A stretch of 64,000 nt of DNA from Bradyrhizobium hereditatis (GCF_020329435.1 NZ_JAGKJK010000006.1:124001-188000); one strand, 5' to 3'; positions 49,894 to 59,023 are shown, counted from the stretch's first letter. Made by a program: numbers and translations. The notes: a model not told the origin generated them from the letters alone.

Positions 49894-51456
49894 ATGACCG
49901 CAATTCTCGAAATGCGCGGCGTGAGCAAGAGCTTTGCCGGCGTTCAGGCTCTGCGCGACGTCAACTTCGCGGTAGAGGCCGGGCGGATCCACGCGCTGGT
50001 CGGCGAGAACGGCGCCGGCAAGTCGACCCTGATGAAGGTTCTCAGCGGAGTCTATCCCTACGGCGACTATGAAGGCAGCATCATCTTCGATGGCGAGGAG
50101 CGGCGCTTCCGCGACGTCAATGATTCCGAAGCGCTCGGCATCATCATCATTCACCAGGAACTGGCGCTGATCCCTCTGATGTCGATCGCGGAGAACATCT
50201 TCCTGTCTCATCCACCGTCGCGCTTCGGTGTCATCGACCGCGACACCGTCTACCGCCGGACCCAGGAGCTGCTGGCGCAGGTCGGTCTCACCGAAATGCC
50301 CGACACGCTGGTGACGGACCTCGGCGTCGGCAAGCAGCAACTGGTTGAAATCGCCAAGGCGCTGTCCAAACGGGTGCGGCTCTTGATCCTTGACGAGCCG
50401 ACCGCCAGCCTGAACGAGCACGACAGCGCCGCGCTGCTGGATCGCCTGCTGGCGTTCCGCGCGCAGGGCATCGCCTCGATTCTGATTTCGCACAAGCTGT
50501 CGGAAGTCGCCCGCGTCGCGGACCGGATCACGGTGCTGCGCGACGGCCGCACGGTCGACAGCATCGATTGCCGGGCCGAGCCGGTGGAGGAGGACCGGAT
50601 CATCCGCAGCATGGTCGATCGCGACCTTGCCCATCGCTTCCCGGAGCGCGCTGCCACGATCGGCGAGCCGGTGTTCTCCGTCCAGAACTGGACGGTGCAT
50701 CATCCGCAGCACAGGGAACGGCAGGTTATCAAGGGCGTGAATTTCGAAGTCCGGCGCGGCGAGGTGGTCGGGATTGCCGGGCTGATGGGCGCCGGCCGCA
50801 CCGAATTCGCCATGAGCCTGTTCGGCCACGCCTGGGGCGAGCGGATCAGCGGCCGCGTCTGGATCGACGGCAAAGAAGTGAATCTGTCGAGCGTGGCGGC
50901 AGCGATCGATGCCGGCCTTGCTTACGTCACCGAGGATCGCAAGGAGCTCGGCCTGATCCTCGACAGCGACGTCCGCAAGAACATCACGCTGGCCAGTCTT
51001 GGCCGCGTGGCGAAGCAGGGCGTCATCGACGACATATCCGAGCTGCGCGTTGCCAGCGACTACCGCAACCGGATGCGGATTCGCTGCTCCGACGTCTATC
51101 AGGAGACCGGCCAGCTTTCCGGCGGCAACCAGCAGAAGGTGGTGCTGTCAAAATGGCTGATGACCGATCCGAAGGTATTATTCCTCGACGAGCCGACCCG
51201 CGGCATCGATGTCGGGGCAAAATACGAAATCTATTGTATCATCAACGAGCTTGCCGAGGCAGGCAAAGGGGTGGTGATGATCTCGTCGGAAATGCCGGAG
51301 CTGCTCGGCGTCTGCGACCGCATCTGCGTGATGAACGACGGCGCCTTTGTCGGTGAATTCGCAGCCACTGAGGCGACCCAGGAAAGGATCATGCGCGCCA
51401 TCATGCGCAACAAGAGTGTAGCTAAGAAGGAACTCGAGGGAGGACTGCAACGATGA
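49894..51456 (+). CDS. mmsA: Multiple monosaccharide ABC transporter ATP-binding protein
   Basis: This 520-residue protein (also called GguA) has two ATPase domains. The first has Walker A GENGAGKSTL, signature VGKQQLVEIAKAL and Walker B LILDEPTASL; the second has no intact Walker A (IAGLMGAGRTE) but a signature SGGNQQKVVLSKWL and DEPTRGID. This arrangement is normal for the sugar (XylG/AraG) class. The start follows AAGGACG. It overlaps the permease gene by 4 bases and drives uptake of sugars bound by ChvE. Confidence 0.92.
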   Translation: MTAILEMRGVSKSFAGVQALRDVNFAVEAGRIHALVGENGAGKSTLMKVLSGVYPYGDYEGSIIFDGEERRFRDVNDSEALGIIIIHQELALIPLMSIAENIFLSHPPSRFGVIDRDTVYRRTQELLAQVGLTEMPDTLVTDLGVGKQQLVEIAKALSKRVRLLILDEPTASLNEHDSAALLDRLLAFRAQGIASILISHKLSEVARVADRITVLRDGRTVDSIDCRAEPVEEDRIIRSMVDRDLAHRFPERAATIGEPVFSVQNWTVHHPQHRERQVIKGVNFEVRRGEVVGIAGLMGAGRTEFAMSLFGHAWGERISGRVWIDGKEVNLSSVAAAIDAGLAYVTEDRKELGLILDSDVRKNITLASLGRVAKQGVIDDISELRVASDYRNRMRIRCSDVYQETGQLSGGNQQKVVLSKWLMTDPKVLFLDEPTRGIDVGAKYEIYCIINELAEAGKGVVMISSEMPELLGVCDRICVMNDGAFVGEFAATEATQERIMRAIMRNKSVAKKELEGGLQR

Positions 51457-52640
51457 CCGACAAGACGGTTACGCTCCCAAAACCTTCGCACACCGGCTTC
51501 ATCAAGAACAATCTGCGCAATTACGGCATGCTGCTGTCGCTGTTTGCGATCATGCTGTTCTTCCAGATCATGACCGACGGCACGCTGCTGCAGCCGCTGA
51601 ATCTCACCAATCTGGTGCTGCAGAACAGCTACATCGTGATCATGGCGCTCGGCATGCTCCTGATCATCGTCACTGGTCACATCGACCTGTCGGTCGGCTC
51701 GGTCGCGGGCTTCGTGGGCGCCGTCGCGGCCGTGTTGATGGTGCGCTACCAGATCGACTATCCGGTAGCCTTCATCGCCTGTCTGCTGGTTGGCGCCCTG
51801 ATCGGCGCCGCGCAGGGCTATTGGGTTGCCTATTTCAAGATCCCGTCATTCATCGTGACGCTGGCCGGCATGTTGGTGTTCAAGGGCTTGGCGCTTGCCA
51901 TCCTGGCGGGACAGTCGGTCGGGCCGTTTCCGCCGACCTTCCAGAAATTGTCCTCGGGCTTCATTCCCGAACTGTTTCCCGGCGCCGGCACTCTCTATCC
52001 GACGTCGCTGTTGATCGGCGCCGCATTGGCGGTGGCGCTGGTCTATACCAGCGCCAAGAGCCGGGCGCGGCAGGCCTCGCACGGCATCGAGGTCGAGCCG
52101 TTTGCGTTCTTCGTCGCCAAGAGCGCGGTGCTGTTCGCCGTGATCGTGTTCTTCGCCGGCCTGATCGCCTCGCATCGCGGCCTGCCCAACGTGCTCGTGA
52201 TCATGACCGCGCTGATTGCGCTCTATGGCTTCGTCACCACCCGCACCGTCATCGGCCGCCACATCTATGCGATCGGCGGCAACGCCCGAGCCGCTAGTCT
52301 ATCCGGCATCAAGACCGAGCGGCTGACGTTTCTGACCTTCGTCAATATGGGGGTGCTGGCGGCGCTCGCCGGTCTCGTGTTCGCCGCGCGGCTCAATACG
52401 GCAACGCCGAAGGCCGGCGCCGGCTTCGAGCTCGACGTCATCGCGGCCTGTTTCATCGGTGGCGCGTCCGCCTATGGCGGCGTCGGTAAAGTCGGCGGCG
52501 CGGTGATCGGGGCCATGATCATGGGCGTCATGAACAACGGCATGTCGATCCTTGGCATCGGCATCGACTACCAGCAGGTGATCAAGGGCCTAGTGCTGCT
52601 CGGCGCCGTCTGCCTCGACGTCTACAACCAGCGGCGCTAG
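51453..52640 (+). CDS. mmsB: Multiple monosaccharide ABC transporter permease
   Basis: This 395-residue inner-membrane protein (also called GguB) has about ten to eleven membrane segments, with the sugar-permease motif GHIDLSVGSVAGFVGAVAA and the conserved GGNARAASLSGIKTERLTF and AACFIGGASAYGGVGKVGGA loop. ATG 51453 overlaps the ATPase stop. With ChvE and the ATPase it makes a complete importer for arabinose, galactose and related sugars. A palindromic repeat follows the stop. Confidence 0.92.
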   Translation: MTDKTVTLPKPSHTGFIKNNLRNYGMLLSLFAIMLFFQIMTDGTLLQPLNLTNLVLQNSYIVIMALGMLLIIVTGHIDLSVGSVAGFVGAVAAVLMVRYQIDYPVAFIACLLVGALIGAAQGYWVAYFKIPSFIVTLAGMLVFKGLALAILAGQSVGPFPPTFQKLSSGFIPELFPGAGTLYPTSLLIGAALAVALVYTSAKSRARQASHGIEVEPFAFFVAKSAVLFAVIVFFAGLIASHRGLPNVLVIMTALIALYGFVTTRTVIGRHIYAIGGNARAASLSGIKTERLTFLTFVNMGVLAALAGLVFAARLNTATPKAGAGFELDVIAACFIGGASAYGGVGKVGGAVIGAMIMGVMNNGMSILGIGIDYQQVIKGLVLLGAVCLDVYNQRR

Positions 52641-52655
52641 GCGGACCTACTATTA

Positions 52656-52758
52656 CCGTCATCCTGAGGCGCGCGAAGCGCGTCTCGAAGCATGCACGGC
52701 CCGGCCGGTGGCCGTCGCCCTTCGAGACCGCCGCCTTGCGGCGTCCTCAGGGTGACGG
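52656..52758. repeat. Bradyrhizobium-type intergenic palindrome
   Basis: CCGTCATCCTGAGG at 52656-52669 is the near-inverse of CCTCAGGGTGACGG at 52745-52758, with an inner arm TCTCGAAG / CTTCGAGA. It could form a long hairpin as RNA. Elements with these ends are widespread between convergent genes in Bradyrhizobium; here it lies between the permease gene and convergent kdgD. Confidence 0.7.
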
Positions 52759-52783
52759 ATCACAAGACTTGCTTCATCAGGCT

Positions 52784-53734
52784 CTACGCGGCCGCCAACT
52801 CGCGCTTGACGAACTCGCTCGTCTCAAGACGTGCGACAAGCGCCGCCAGCTCTTCGGTCTCGGCCGGCGTCAGATCCGTCAGCGGCGAACGGACATGGCC
52901 GCTGTCGCGACCGATCACCTTCATGCCGGCCTTGATGATTGAAACTGCATAGCCACGCTTGCGATTGCGGATCGCGATCAGGGGCAGGATGAAATCGCGC
53001 AAGCCCGCCTGCACCGTCTCCCGGTCACGGCGCCGCACGGCCGCGTAAAATTTGGTCGAGAACTCCGGGACGAAGTTGAATACGGCCGAGGAATAGGTGG
53101 TGACGCCCATTTCCAGATAGGGCAGTGCAAAGGTCTCGGCCGTCGGCAGTCCGCCGATATAAGTCAGCCGGTCGCCCATGCGCAAATGGATGCGGGTCAT
53201 CAGCTCGATATCGCCGATGCCGTCCTTGTAGCCGACCAGGTTGGGGCAGCGCTGGCAAAGTCTTTCCAGCGTGTCCTCGTTGAGGATCGCGTTGTCGCGG
53301 TTGTAGACGATGACGCCGAGCTTGGTGGCGTTGCACACCGCCTCGATATGGGCCGCCAATCCCTCCTGTTCGGAGAAAACCAGGTAGGGCGGCAGCAGCA
53401 GCACGCCGTCGGCGCCGGCACCTTCGGCCGCGATGGCAAGTTGCGTCGCGATCGCCGTGCCGTGGCCGATACCGGCGAGGACCGGCACGCGTCCCTTGGT
53501 CTCGGCAACCGCGGTTGACACCACCTTCAGGACCTCGGCGGGACTGAGCGAGAAGAACTCGCCGGTGCCGCCGGCGGCAAACAGTCCCGCCACCTCATAA
53601 CTGCAGAGCCAGTCGAGATTGGAGCGGTAGCGAGCCTCGTCGAATGCATTGTCGGGCCGAAACGGCGTGACGGGAAACGACAGCAGGCCATCACCGATCC
53701 GGCTGGCCATCTCCCTCGGAGTCATCCTACTCAT
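52784..53734 (-). CDS. kdgD: 5-dehydro-4-deoxyglucarate dehydratase
   Basis: This 316-residue class I aldolase-like enzyme dehydrates and decarboxylates 5-dehydro-4-deoxy-D-glucarate to 2,5-dioxopentanoate. In the DapA-type barrel, [11 protein letters not shown] holds the catalytic Tyr and [11 protein letters not shown] the Schiff-base Lys. [14 protein letters not shown] and [11 protein letters not shown] are typical of KdgD. ATG 53734 follows AAGGA at seven bases. It is the enzyme that follows GarD, so galactarate degradation in this window stops one step before 2-oxoglutarate. Confidence 0.93.
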   Translation of the reverse strand: MSRMTPREMASRIGDGLLSFPVTPFRPDNAFDEARYRSNLDWLCSYEVAGLFAAGGTGEFFSLSPAEVLKVVSTAVAETKGRVPVLAGIGHGTAIATQLAIAAEGAGADGVLLLPPYLVFSEQEGLAAHIEAVCNATKLGVIVYNRDNAILNEDTLERLCQRCPNLVGYKDGIGDIELMTRIHLRMGDRLTYIGGLPTAETFALPYLEMGVTTYSSAVFNFVPEFSTKFYAAVRRRDRETVQAGLRDFILPLIAIRNRKRGYAVSIIKAGMKVIGRDSGHVRSPLTDLTPAETEELAALVARLETSEFVKRELAAA

Positions 53735-53797
53735 GCTTTGATCCTTCAGCGGCTTACGCCGATGGATTAATGCAAGACTGTCGCTGACGGAGACTAA

Positions 53798-54723
53798 TCA
53801 CTGTATCGATCGATCCATTGATTGGATCGAGCCAGCCTGGCCGGCAAGGGTGCGGGCGATACCGGAAATGACGGGAAGAAGCGGGTTGTCGTTGTCATTG
53901 CGCCAGACAAAGAACAGCTCAGCCGGTCGCTGCCACTGCATCAGGACGGGTCGCAGCACCAATCCGCTAAAGCGGAGATTTTGCGCGGCCTCCGGGACCA
54001 GCGCCACGCCGACGCCGGAATGCACCATGGCGAGGATGGAATGGATCTGGGCGAGGTGGTGCGCGTAGTTCGGCACCAGGCTTGCGCGCGAAAACAGCTC
54101 GATCAAGAGATCGTGGAAATAGCGGGCCTCATAGGGCTCGTACATGATGAAGGGTTCGCTCGCGAGATCCTCCAGATGCAATTCGGCGGCCTGCGCCAAA
54201 GGATGGCCGCTCGGCAGCGCCGCTAACAGAGGCTCTGCGGTGACGCGGAAAGCACCGAGACTGCCGCGCGGAATTGGCGGGCGGAGCAGGCCGATATCAA
54301 TCTCGCCGGAATCGAGCCGTTTGAGCTGATCGCTGGAGACCATCTCCTTCAGCGATATCTCGACGTCGGGCAGTTCGCGCCGGCACGCCGCAACCAGCGC
54401 CGGCACGTAGCTATAGGCCGACGTCGCCGTGAAGCCGACATTGATCGAGCCGGCCTTGCCTTTGGCCATCCGCCGCGCGAGCACGGCCGCGCTTTCGGCG
54501 AGCTTAAGGAGATGCCGCGCATCGGTCAGGAAACGCTCCCCCGCGGGCGTCAACCTGACGGCAGGTTGCTGCGTTCCAACAGGGTCACATCGAGGACGCG
54601 TTCGAGAATCTGGATCTGGCGGCTGAGCGGCGGCTGCGTCATGTTCAGCCGCTGCGCGGCGCGCCCGAAATGCAGTTCTTCTGCAACTGCAACAAAGCAG
54701 CGCAACTGGCTCAGCTCAAACAT
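53798..54723 (-). pseudogene. LysR family regulator with a one-base frameshift
   Basis: ATG 54723 opens a normal LysR helix-turn-helix ([20 protein letters not shown], then [20 protein letters not shown]) that reaches LLERSN and then a stop at 54550-54552. The remaining reading frame, one base out of phase, carries on with [16 protein letters not shown] and the whole effector domain to 53798. The length 926 is one base short of a multiple of three. Restoring one G near 54563 would give [11 protein letters not shown], the usual LysR sequence. So either one base was lost, or the assembly has an error. It faces the tct operon, its likely target. Confidence 0.8.
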
Positions 54724-54960
54724 GAAATCTGTATTTTCAACCTGAGACGAAGGGCCGGTGACCGGCCGGATGTCCGACTTCTACCGGCTGAAGCGCGGCC
54801 GATCCATCCAAAAAAGGTATCGACCTATCCGCAGACTAGTTCATAGGCCACCCTGCGCATGACCTATCATTCCTTCCCAACGCTGCCTCGAAGGTCTGCA
54901 GCCTGCCGGTGAAAACGGCGGGATCGCGCTGAATTGCGCTTTGAAACGGAGGAACGACCG

Positions 54961-55941
54961 ATGTCTATGCCATCTCTCGCCCGGGCGATTGCCGCCGCTG
55001 TCCTTGCGGTGTGCGCCTTGGCGCCAAGCGGAGCCAGCGCTCAGAATTTTGAGCGGCCCGTGCGGCTGATCGTTCCGTTCGCTCCCGGCGGCACCTCGGA
55101 CATTTTGGCGCGCCTGATCAGCCCAAAACTATCCGCCGCCATCGGTCAGTCGGTCGTGGTCGAGAACAAGCCGGGCGCAGCGGGCAATCTCGGGGCCGAC
55201 GCCGTCGCCAAGGCGCAGCCCGACGGCCACACCCTGTTGCTGATGGATGTCGGATCGCTGGCAACGGCGCCCAGCCTGTTTTCCGATCTCACGTTCGATG
55301 TTCAGAAGGACCTTGCGCCCATTTCCATGGTGATGTTCGGCCCCTACGTCCTGGCCGTCCATGAATCGGTCCCGGCGAAGACGTCCAAGGAACTGATCGA
55401 ATACGCCAAGGCCAATCCGAACAAGCTCACGGTTGCCAATTCCGGCGTCGGCGGCGCCAATCATATCACCGCCGTGGTGATGGCGAAGGAACTGGGAATT
55501 CAGTGGAAGAACGTTCCCTACAAGGGCGGGGCGGCCGCCTCGCGCGCCGTGGTGTCCGGGGAGAGCGGCGTGATCATCAACGGCGCGGCTGCGACGATGC
55601 CCTTTGTGACAAACAAGCAGCTTGTCGGACTTGCCGTCACCGGCGAGCAGCGTATTACCTCGGCTCCCGATCTGCCGACTTTCAAGGAGGCGGGCCTGCC
55701 CGGCGGCGACGCCGGGACCTGGCAGGGCATCCTTACCACCGGCGGCACGCCGCCCGCGACGGTCGCGCGGTTGAACGCCGAGATTCGCAAGATCCTGGAG
55801 CTGCCTGAAATCCAGCAGAAGATCGCCGAACAGGGCGGCGTCGTGCGCGCCCAATCGCCGGAGGAGTTCCGCAACTGGCTCAAGGATGCGACGGATCGCT
55901 GGGGCACGATCATCCGCGAGGCTGGCATCAAGGGCAGCTGA
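54961..55941 (+). CDS. Tripartite tricarboxylate transporter binding protein (TctC/Bug)
   Basis: This 326-residue periplasmic protein starts at ATG 54961, behind CGGAGGAA, with a signal peptide (cleavage near ASAQ, residue 27). Features of the Bug family are clear: RPVRLIVPFAPGGTSDILAR, VVVENKPGAAGNLGADAVAK and PDGHTLLLMD. These proteins deliver carboxylic acids to a TctAB channel. The TctB and TctA genes follow directly. The 237-base gap to the LysR gene holds the promoters; I saw no clear LysR box. Confidence 0.9.
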   Translation: MSMPSLARAIAAAVLAVCALAPSGASAQNFERPVRLIVPFAPGGTSDILARLISPKLSAAIGQSVVVENKPGAAGNLGADAVAKAQPDGHTLLLMDVGSLATAPSLFSDLTFDVQKDLAPISMVMFGPYVLAVHESVPAKTSKELIEYAKANPNKLTVANSGVGGANHITAVVMAKELGIQWKNVPYKGGAAASRAVVSGESGVIINGAAATMPFVTNKQLVGLAVTGEQRITSAPDLPTFKEAGLPGGDAGTWQGILTTGGTPPATVARLNAEIRKILELPEIQQKIAEQGGVVRAQSPEEFRNWLKDATDRWGTIIREAGIKGS

Positions 55942-55948
55942 AAGCAGG

Positions 55949-56401
55949 ATGATGACGCGCTTCCGGATCGACCTGCAGGATCTGCTCTTCGGCCTATTCC
56001 TCGTCGCGATCGCGGCCGGTACCCTCGTCGCTACCCGCAACCTGACGGTCGGCCACGCCGCGGATATGGGGCCGGGCTACATGCCTCGCGTCGTCGCACT
56101 TACGCTGATGGGCTTCGGCCTGTTCTTTACCGGGCGCGGGCTGTGGCACGCGCGCCGCGGCATCGCGGCCGTGCAGGTGCGGCCGCTGCTCGCGATCCTG
56201 GCCTCTGTCGGGGTGTTCGCGCTGACGGCCGAGCGGCTGGGTCTGGCCATCGCTTCCGTCGTCACTGTGATCCTCGCCAGCTTTGCGACGCGGGAGGGAC
56301 GGCTCGTCGAGACCGTCGCGTTTGCCGTCTTGCTTGCAGGCGCCGCGGTCCTTCTATTCGTCAAGTTGCTGGGCTTGCCGATCCCGATCTGGCCCCGCTA
56401 G
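55949..56401 (+). CDS. Tripartite tricarboxylate transporter small subunit (TctB)
   Basis: This 150-residue inner-membrane protein has four membrane segments, as in TctB. ATG 55949 and the next codon, ATG 55952, are both possible. RIDLQDLLFGLFLVAIAAGT is the first segment and GHAADMGPGYMPRVVALTLM is the conserved motif. It starts 7 bases after the binding-protein stop and lies between that gene and TctA. Confidence 0.88.
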   Translation: MMTRFRIDLQDLLFGLFLVAIAAGTLVATRNLTVGHAADMGPGYMPRVVALTLMGFGLFFTGRGLWHARRGIAAVQVRPLLAILASVGVFALTAERLGLAIASVVTVILASFATREGRLVETVAFAVLLAGAAVLLFVKLLGLPIPIWPR

Positions 56402-56428
56402 GGCGGCGCGCTTCGCAGGCACACGCAA

Positions 56429-57928
56429 ATGGATCTCTTCAGCAATCTCCTGATGGGCCTTTCGACGGCCCTCGAACTCAACAATTTGCTATTCTGTCTG
56501 ATCGGCGTGGTGATCGGCACCGCGATCGGCGTGCTGCCCGGCATCGGCCCGATTCCAACGGTGGCGTTGCTGCTGCCCTTTACCTTTGGCCTGCCGCCTC
56601 CCAGCGCCATGATCATGCTGGCCGGCATCTTCTACGGCGCGCAGTATGGCGGCTCGACCACCGCCATCCTGGTCAATGTGCCAGGCGAGACGTCATCGGT
56701 CGTCACCTGCATTGACGGTCACGAGATGGCCAAGCAGGGCAGGGCCGGAACCGCGCTCGCCATTGCCGCCATCGCCTCCTTCTTCGCCGGCACGATGGCG
56801 ACGATCGTGATCGCGGCGCTCAGCGTGCCGTTATCGATCCTGGCGCTCAAATTCACCGCAGTCGAATATTTCAGTCTGCTCGTGCTCGGCCTGATCGCTG
56901 CGGTGGTGCTGGCGCATGGTTCGGTCGCCAAGTCGTTGGCGATGGTGCTGCTCGGCTTGTTGCTCGGTCTCGTCGGGATCGATGTCTCCTCGGGCGTTGC
57001 GCGCATGACCTTCGGCATTGCCGCGTTGTCTGACGGTCTTGATTTCGTGCCGATCGCGATGGGCCTGTTCGGGCTCGGTGAGATCATCGCCAATCTGGAG
57101 CGAGCGGCCGAACGGCGCGTCGTCGGCCAGTCGATCCGCAGCCTCATTCCGAGCCGCGCGGACTTGCGCGCTGCCTTTCCGGCGATCGTGCGCGGCACCG
57201 CACTGGGCTCGGTGCTGGGCGTGCTGCCCGGCGGCGGCGCGGCGCTACCGCCGTTCTCCTCCTACGCGCTGGAGAAGAAGGTTGCGCGCGATCCCTCGCG
57301 CTTCGGCAAGGGCGCGATCGAGGGCGTTGCCGGGCCGGAGGCTGCCAACAATGCCGGCGCCCAGACCAGCTTCATTCCGCTCCTGACGCTCGGCATTCCC
57401 GCCAACGCGCTGATGGCGCTGATGATCGGGGCGTTGATGATGCAGGGCATCCAGCCCGGACCGCAGATCATGACCGAGCAGCCCAAGCTAGTGTGGGGCG
57501 TGATTGCCAGCATGTGGGTCGGTAATCTGATGCTGCTGGTAATCAACCTCCCGTTGATCGGCCTGTGGGTCTCGATGCTGAAAATCCCTTATCGGCTGCT
57601 GTTTCCTGCCATCGTCCTGTTCTGCTGCATCGGCACCTATGGCATCGCGAACAGCCTGTTCAATGTATGGTTGATGATGGGATGCGCCCTAATCGGCTAC
57701 TTCTTCATCAAGATCGGCGTCGAGCCGGCGCCGCTGCTGCTCGGTCTCGTGCTCGGCCCGCAGCTGGAGGAGAACTTCCGGCGCGCGATGTTGATCGCGG
57801 ACGGCGATTTCACCGTCTTCCTGTCGCGGCCGATCAGCGCGGTCATTCTCGGCGTCGTCGCCATTCTGTTGCTGGCAATGCTGTCGCCGGAAATCGTGAG
57901 GACGCGGAAGGAAGCGCTCGCGGAGTGA
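56429..57928 (+). CDS. Tripartite tricarboxylate transporter large subunit (TctA)
   Basis: This 499-residue inner-membrane protein has about ten to twelve membrane segments. The conserved stretches of TctA are present: GVLPGIGPIPTVALLLPFTF, FYGAQYGGSTTAILVNVPGE and the second half repeat with VLGVLPGGGAALPPFSSYAL and GAIEGVAGPEAANNAGAQTSF. It provides the transport path for a carboxylate, driven by an ion gradient. The substrate is unknown; it need not be citrate. Confidence 0.92.
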   Translation: MDLFSNLLMGLSTALELNNLLFCLIGVVIGTAIGVLPGIGPIPTVALLLPFTFGLPPPSAMIMLAGIFYGAQYGGSTTAILVNVPGETSSVVTCIDGHEMAKQGRAGTALAIAAIASFFAGTMATIVIAALSVPLSILALKFTAVEYFSLLVLGLIAAVVLAHGSVAKSLAMVLLGLLLGLVGIDVSSGVARMTFGIAALSDGLDFVPIAMGLFGLGEIIANLERAAERRVVGQSIRSLIPSRADLRAAFPAIVRGTALGSVLGVLPGGGAALPPFSSYALEKKVARDPSRFGKGAIEGVAGPEAANNAGAQTSFIPLLTLGIPANALMALMIGALMMQGIQPGPQIMTEQPKLVWGVIASMWVGNLMLLVINLPLIGLWVSMLKIPYRLLFPAIVLFCCIGTYGIANSLFNVWLMMGCALIGYFFIKIGVEPAPLLLGLVLGPQLEENFRRAMLIADGDFTVFLSRPISAVILGVVAILLLAMLSPEIVRTRKEALAE

Positions 57929-57948
57929 GTGCTGCTGACGGTGGCGAG

Positions 57949-58212
57949 TCAGCCTGACGGAGAATGCAGGCAGTCGCCAGAGCGCGGTTTGCTTCCGCGC
58001 TTGTCGGCCGGCACATTGCAATTGTCGATCCGTTGTTCGTCCATCCATTTCCTGCCCATGCGTTCTTTTCCGGTTAGTGACGGCTCGTTGACGGGCACAG
58101 CCGTTTCCGCGCCAGGCGCGGTTTGGTCAGGCTGCCTGTCTTGCGCAAAAGCCACCGATACAATGCAGAGCACGAAAAGAAAGCTGACCAACCTCAACTG
58201 AATCAGTTCCAT
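57949..58212 (-). CDS. Small exported hypothetical protein
   Basis: This 87-residue protein starts at ATG 58212 behind GAGG. Residues 1-24 (MELIQLRLVSFLFVLCIVSV...AQ) are a signal peptide. The mature part contains TGKERMGRKWMDEQRIDNCN and ends with CLHSPSG; the two Cys may form a disulfide. It converges on the tctA gene with 20 bases between. This short-protein family is seen in Bradyrhizobium; function unknown. Confidence 0.65.
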   Translation of the reverse strand: MELIQLRLVSFLFVLCIVSVAFAQDRQPDQTAPGAETAVPVNEPSLTGKERMGRKWMDEQRIDNCNVPADKRGSKPRSGDCLHSPSG

Positions 58213-58275
58213 AGCGGACCTCGCCAAAAGAGTTCGGGCGCAAGATTAAACCTTTCGAGATTCGCGTAGCCACCC

Positions 58276-58300
58276 GGAACCTGCGAGCAACAGGTCGGTT
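58276..58300 (+). promoter_or_regulatory. EcfG-type promoter, one mismatch
   Basis: GGAAC (58276-58280), 16 bases, GGTT (58297-58300), 27 bases before the start codon at 58328. Confidence 0.6.
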
Positions 58301-58327
58301 GCCTCTCACGAAGAAAAGGAGAGCTAC

Positions 58328-58654
58328 ATGAAGATGAAACGACTCATTCTTGCTGGTTGCTCCGTCCTGGTCCTGAGCACCGGCGCAGCACTGGCAGGTC
58401 CGTGCGACACAGGTCGCGCTGCCAACCTGAAGGATGCAGGTGCTGGACCCGCCCGCATGGGCGAGAGCCAGACGACGGGCATGGCCAGTCAACATCCGCC
58501 GACCGAAACAATGAACCGATCGAGCGGCGAAGTCGCGGCATCTTCGCAGGATACGCAGCGTCAGATGCAGGGACAGCCTACCGCTGCGCAGCAGGCCGAA
58601 GGTACCAAGGGTGACGAGAAGACTGCGGAAGCAGAAGCAGATAAGGATTGCTGA
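58328..58654 (+). CDS. Small secreted hypothetical protein
   Basis: This 108-residue protein starts behind AAGGAGAG with a signal peptide (KMKRLILAGCSVLVLSTGAA, cleavage near ALAG). The mature part is polar, rich in Ala, Gln, Glu and Thr, probably disordered, with single Cys residues near its start (GPCDTGRA) and as the last residue. Its design resembles the secreted protein at 31366-31644, and both have EcfG-like promoters. The next 230 bases to pqqA contain no other feature I can support. Confidence 0.7.
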   Translation: MKMKRLILAGCSVLVLSTGAALAGPCDTGRAANLKDAGAGPARMGESQTTGMASQHPPTETMNRSSGEVAASSQDTQRQMQGQPTAAQQAEGTKGDEKTAEAEADKDC

Positions 58655-58884
58655 GACACGAAGTTGAAGCGGCGTCGCACAGGCGGATTGACGCCATGCT
58701 GCGTCGATCCGCCGCCTAGTTCTTCTTGTCCAAGAGCGAAGTAGGCTTGCCCAAGAGGGAAGTGTCTGGGTGTCAGGTGTGCGGATCGCTGCAGGATCGA
58801 TGTTCCGAGCTTGCGCTACGTTCGGGGGCAACCTAGTTTTGATGCGGCACGAGCATCGTGCCAACACCGCTTGGGAGGACCCTG

Positions 58885-58965
58885 ATGAGTTGGAAGACTC
58901 CGAAGATTGTGGAAGTGCCGGTGGGCATGGAAATCAACATGTACGCCTGCGCGGCGCGTAAATAA
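58885..58965 (+). CDS. pqqA: Pyrroloquinoline quinone precursor peptide PqqA
   Basis: This 26-residue peptide starts at ATG 58885 behind GGGAGGACC. The sequence SWKTPKIVEVPVGMEINMYA is that of alphaproteobacterial PqqA; Glu16 and Tyr20 have the E-x-x-x-Y spacing from which the PQQ cofactor is built by PqqE and partners. pqqB, C, D or E do not follow: the next gene, 236 bases on, is an unrelated outer-membrane-type protein. So this is a stand-alone precursor that would need the enzymes encoded elsewhere. A strong hairpin follows the stop by 14 bases. Confidence 0.9.
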   Translation: MSWKTPKIVEVPVGMEINMYACAARK

Positions 58966-58979
58966 CGCGTCGAAACGGT

Positions 58980-59023
58980 CTTGTCCGGCTCCGGCAACGG
59001 CCTGTTGCCGTGGGCCGGGCAAG
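58980..59023 (+). terminator. Strong hairpin downstream of pqqA
   Basis: CTTGTCCGGC (58980-58989) pairs with GCCGGGCAAG (59014-59023), one G-U pair, and inside it CGGCAAC with GTTGCCG around a 5-base loop. There is no T-run. In pqq operons a hairpin after pqqA lets the short message accumulate; this one may do the same or end the transcript. Confidence 0.65.

Noticed and set aside
54550..54570. Programmed frameshifting in the LysR gene
   Set aside because: There is no slippery heptamer or downstream structure, and LysR genes are not known to use it; mutation or assembly error is simpler.
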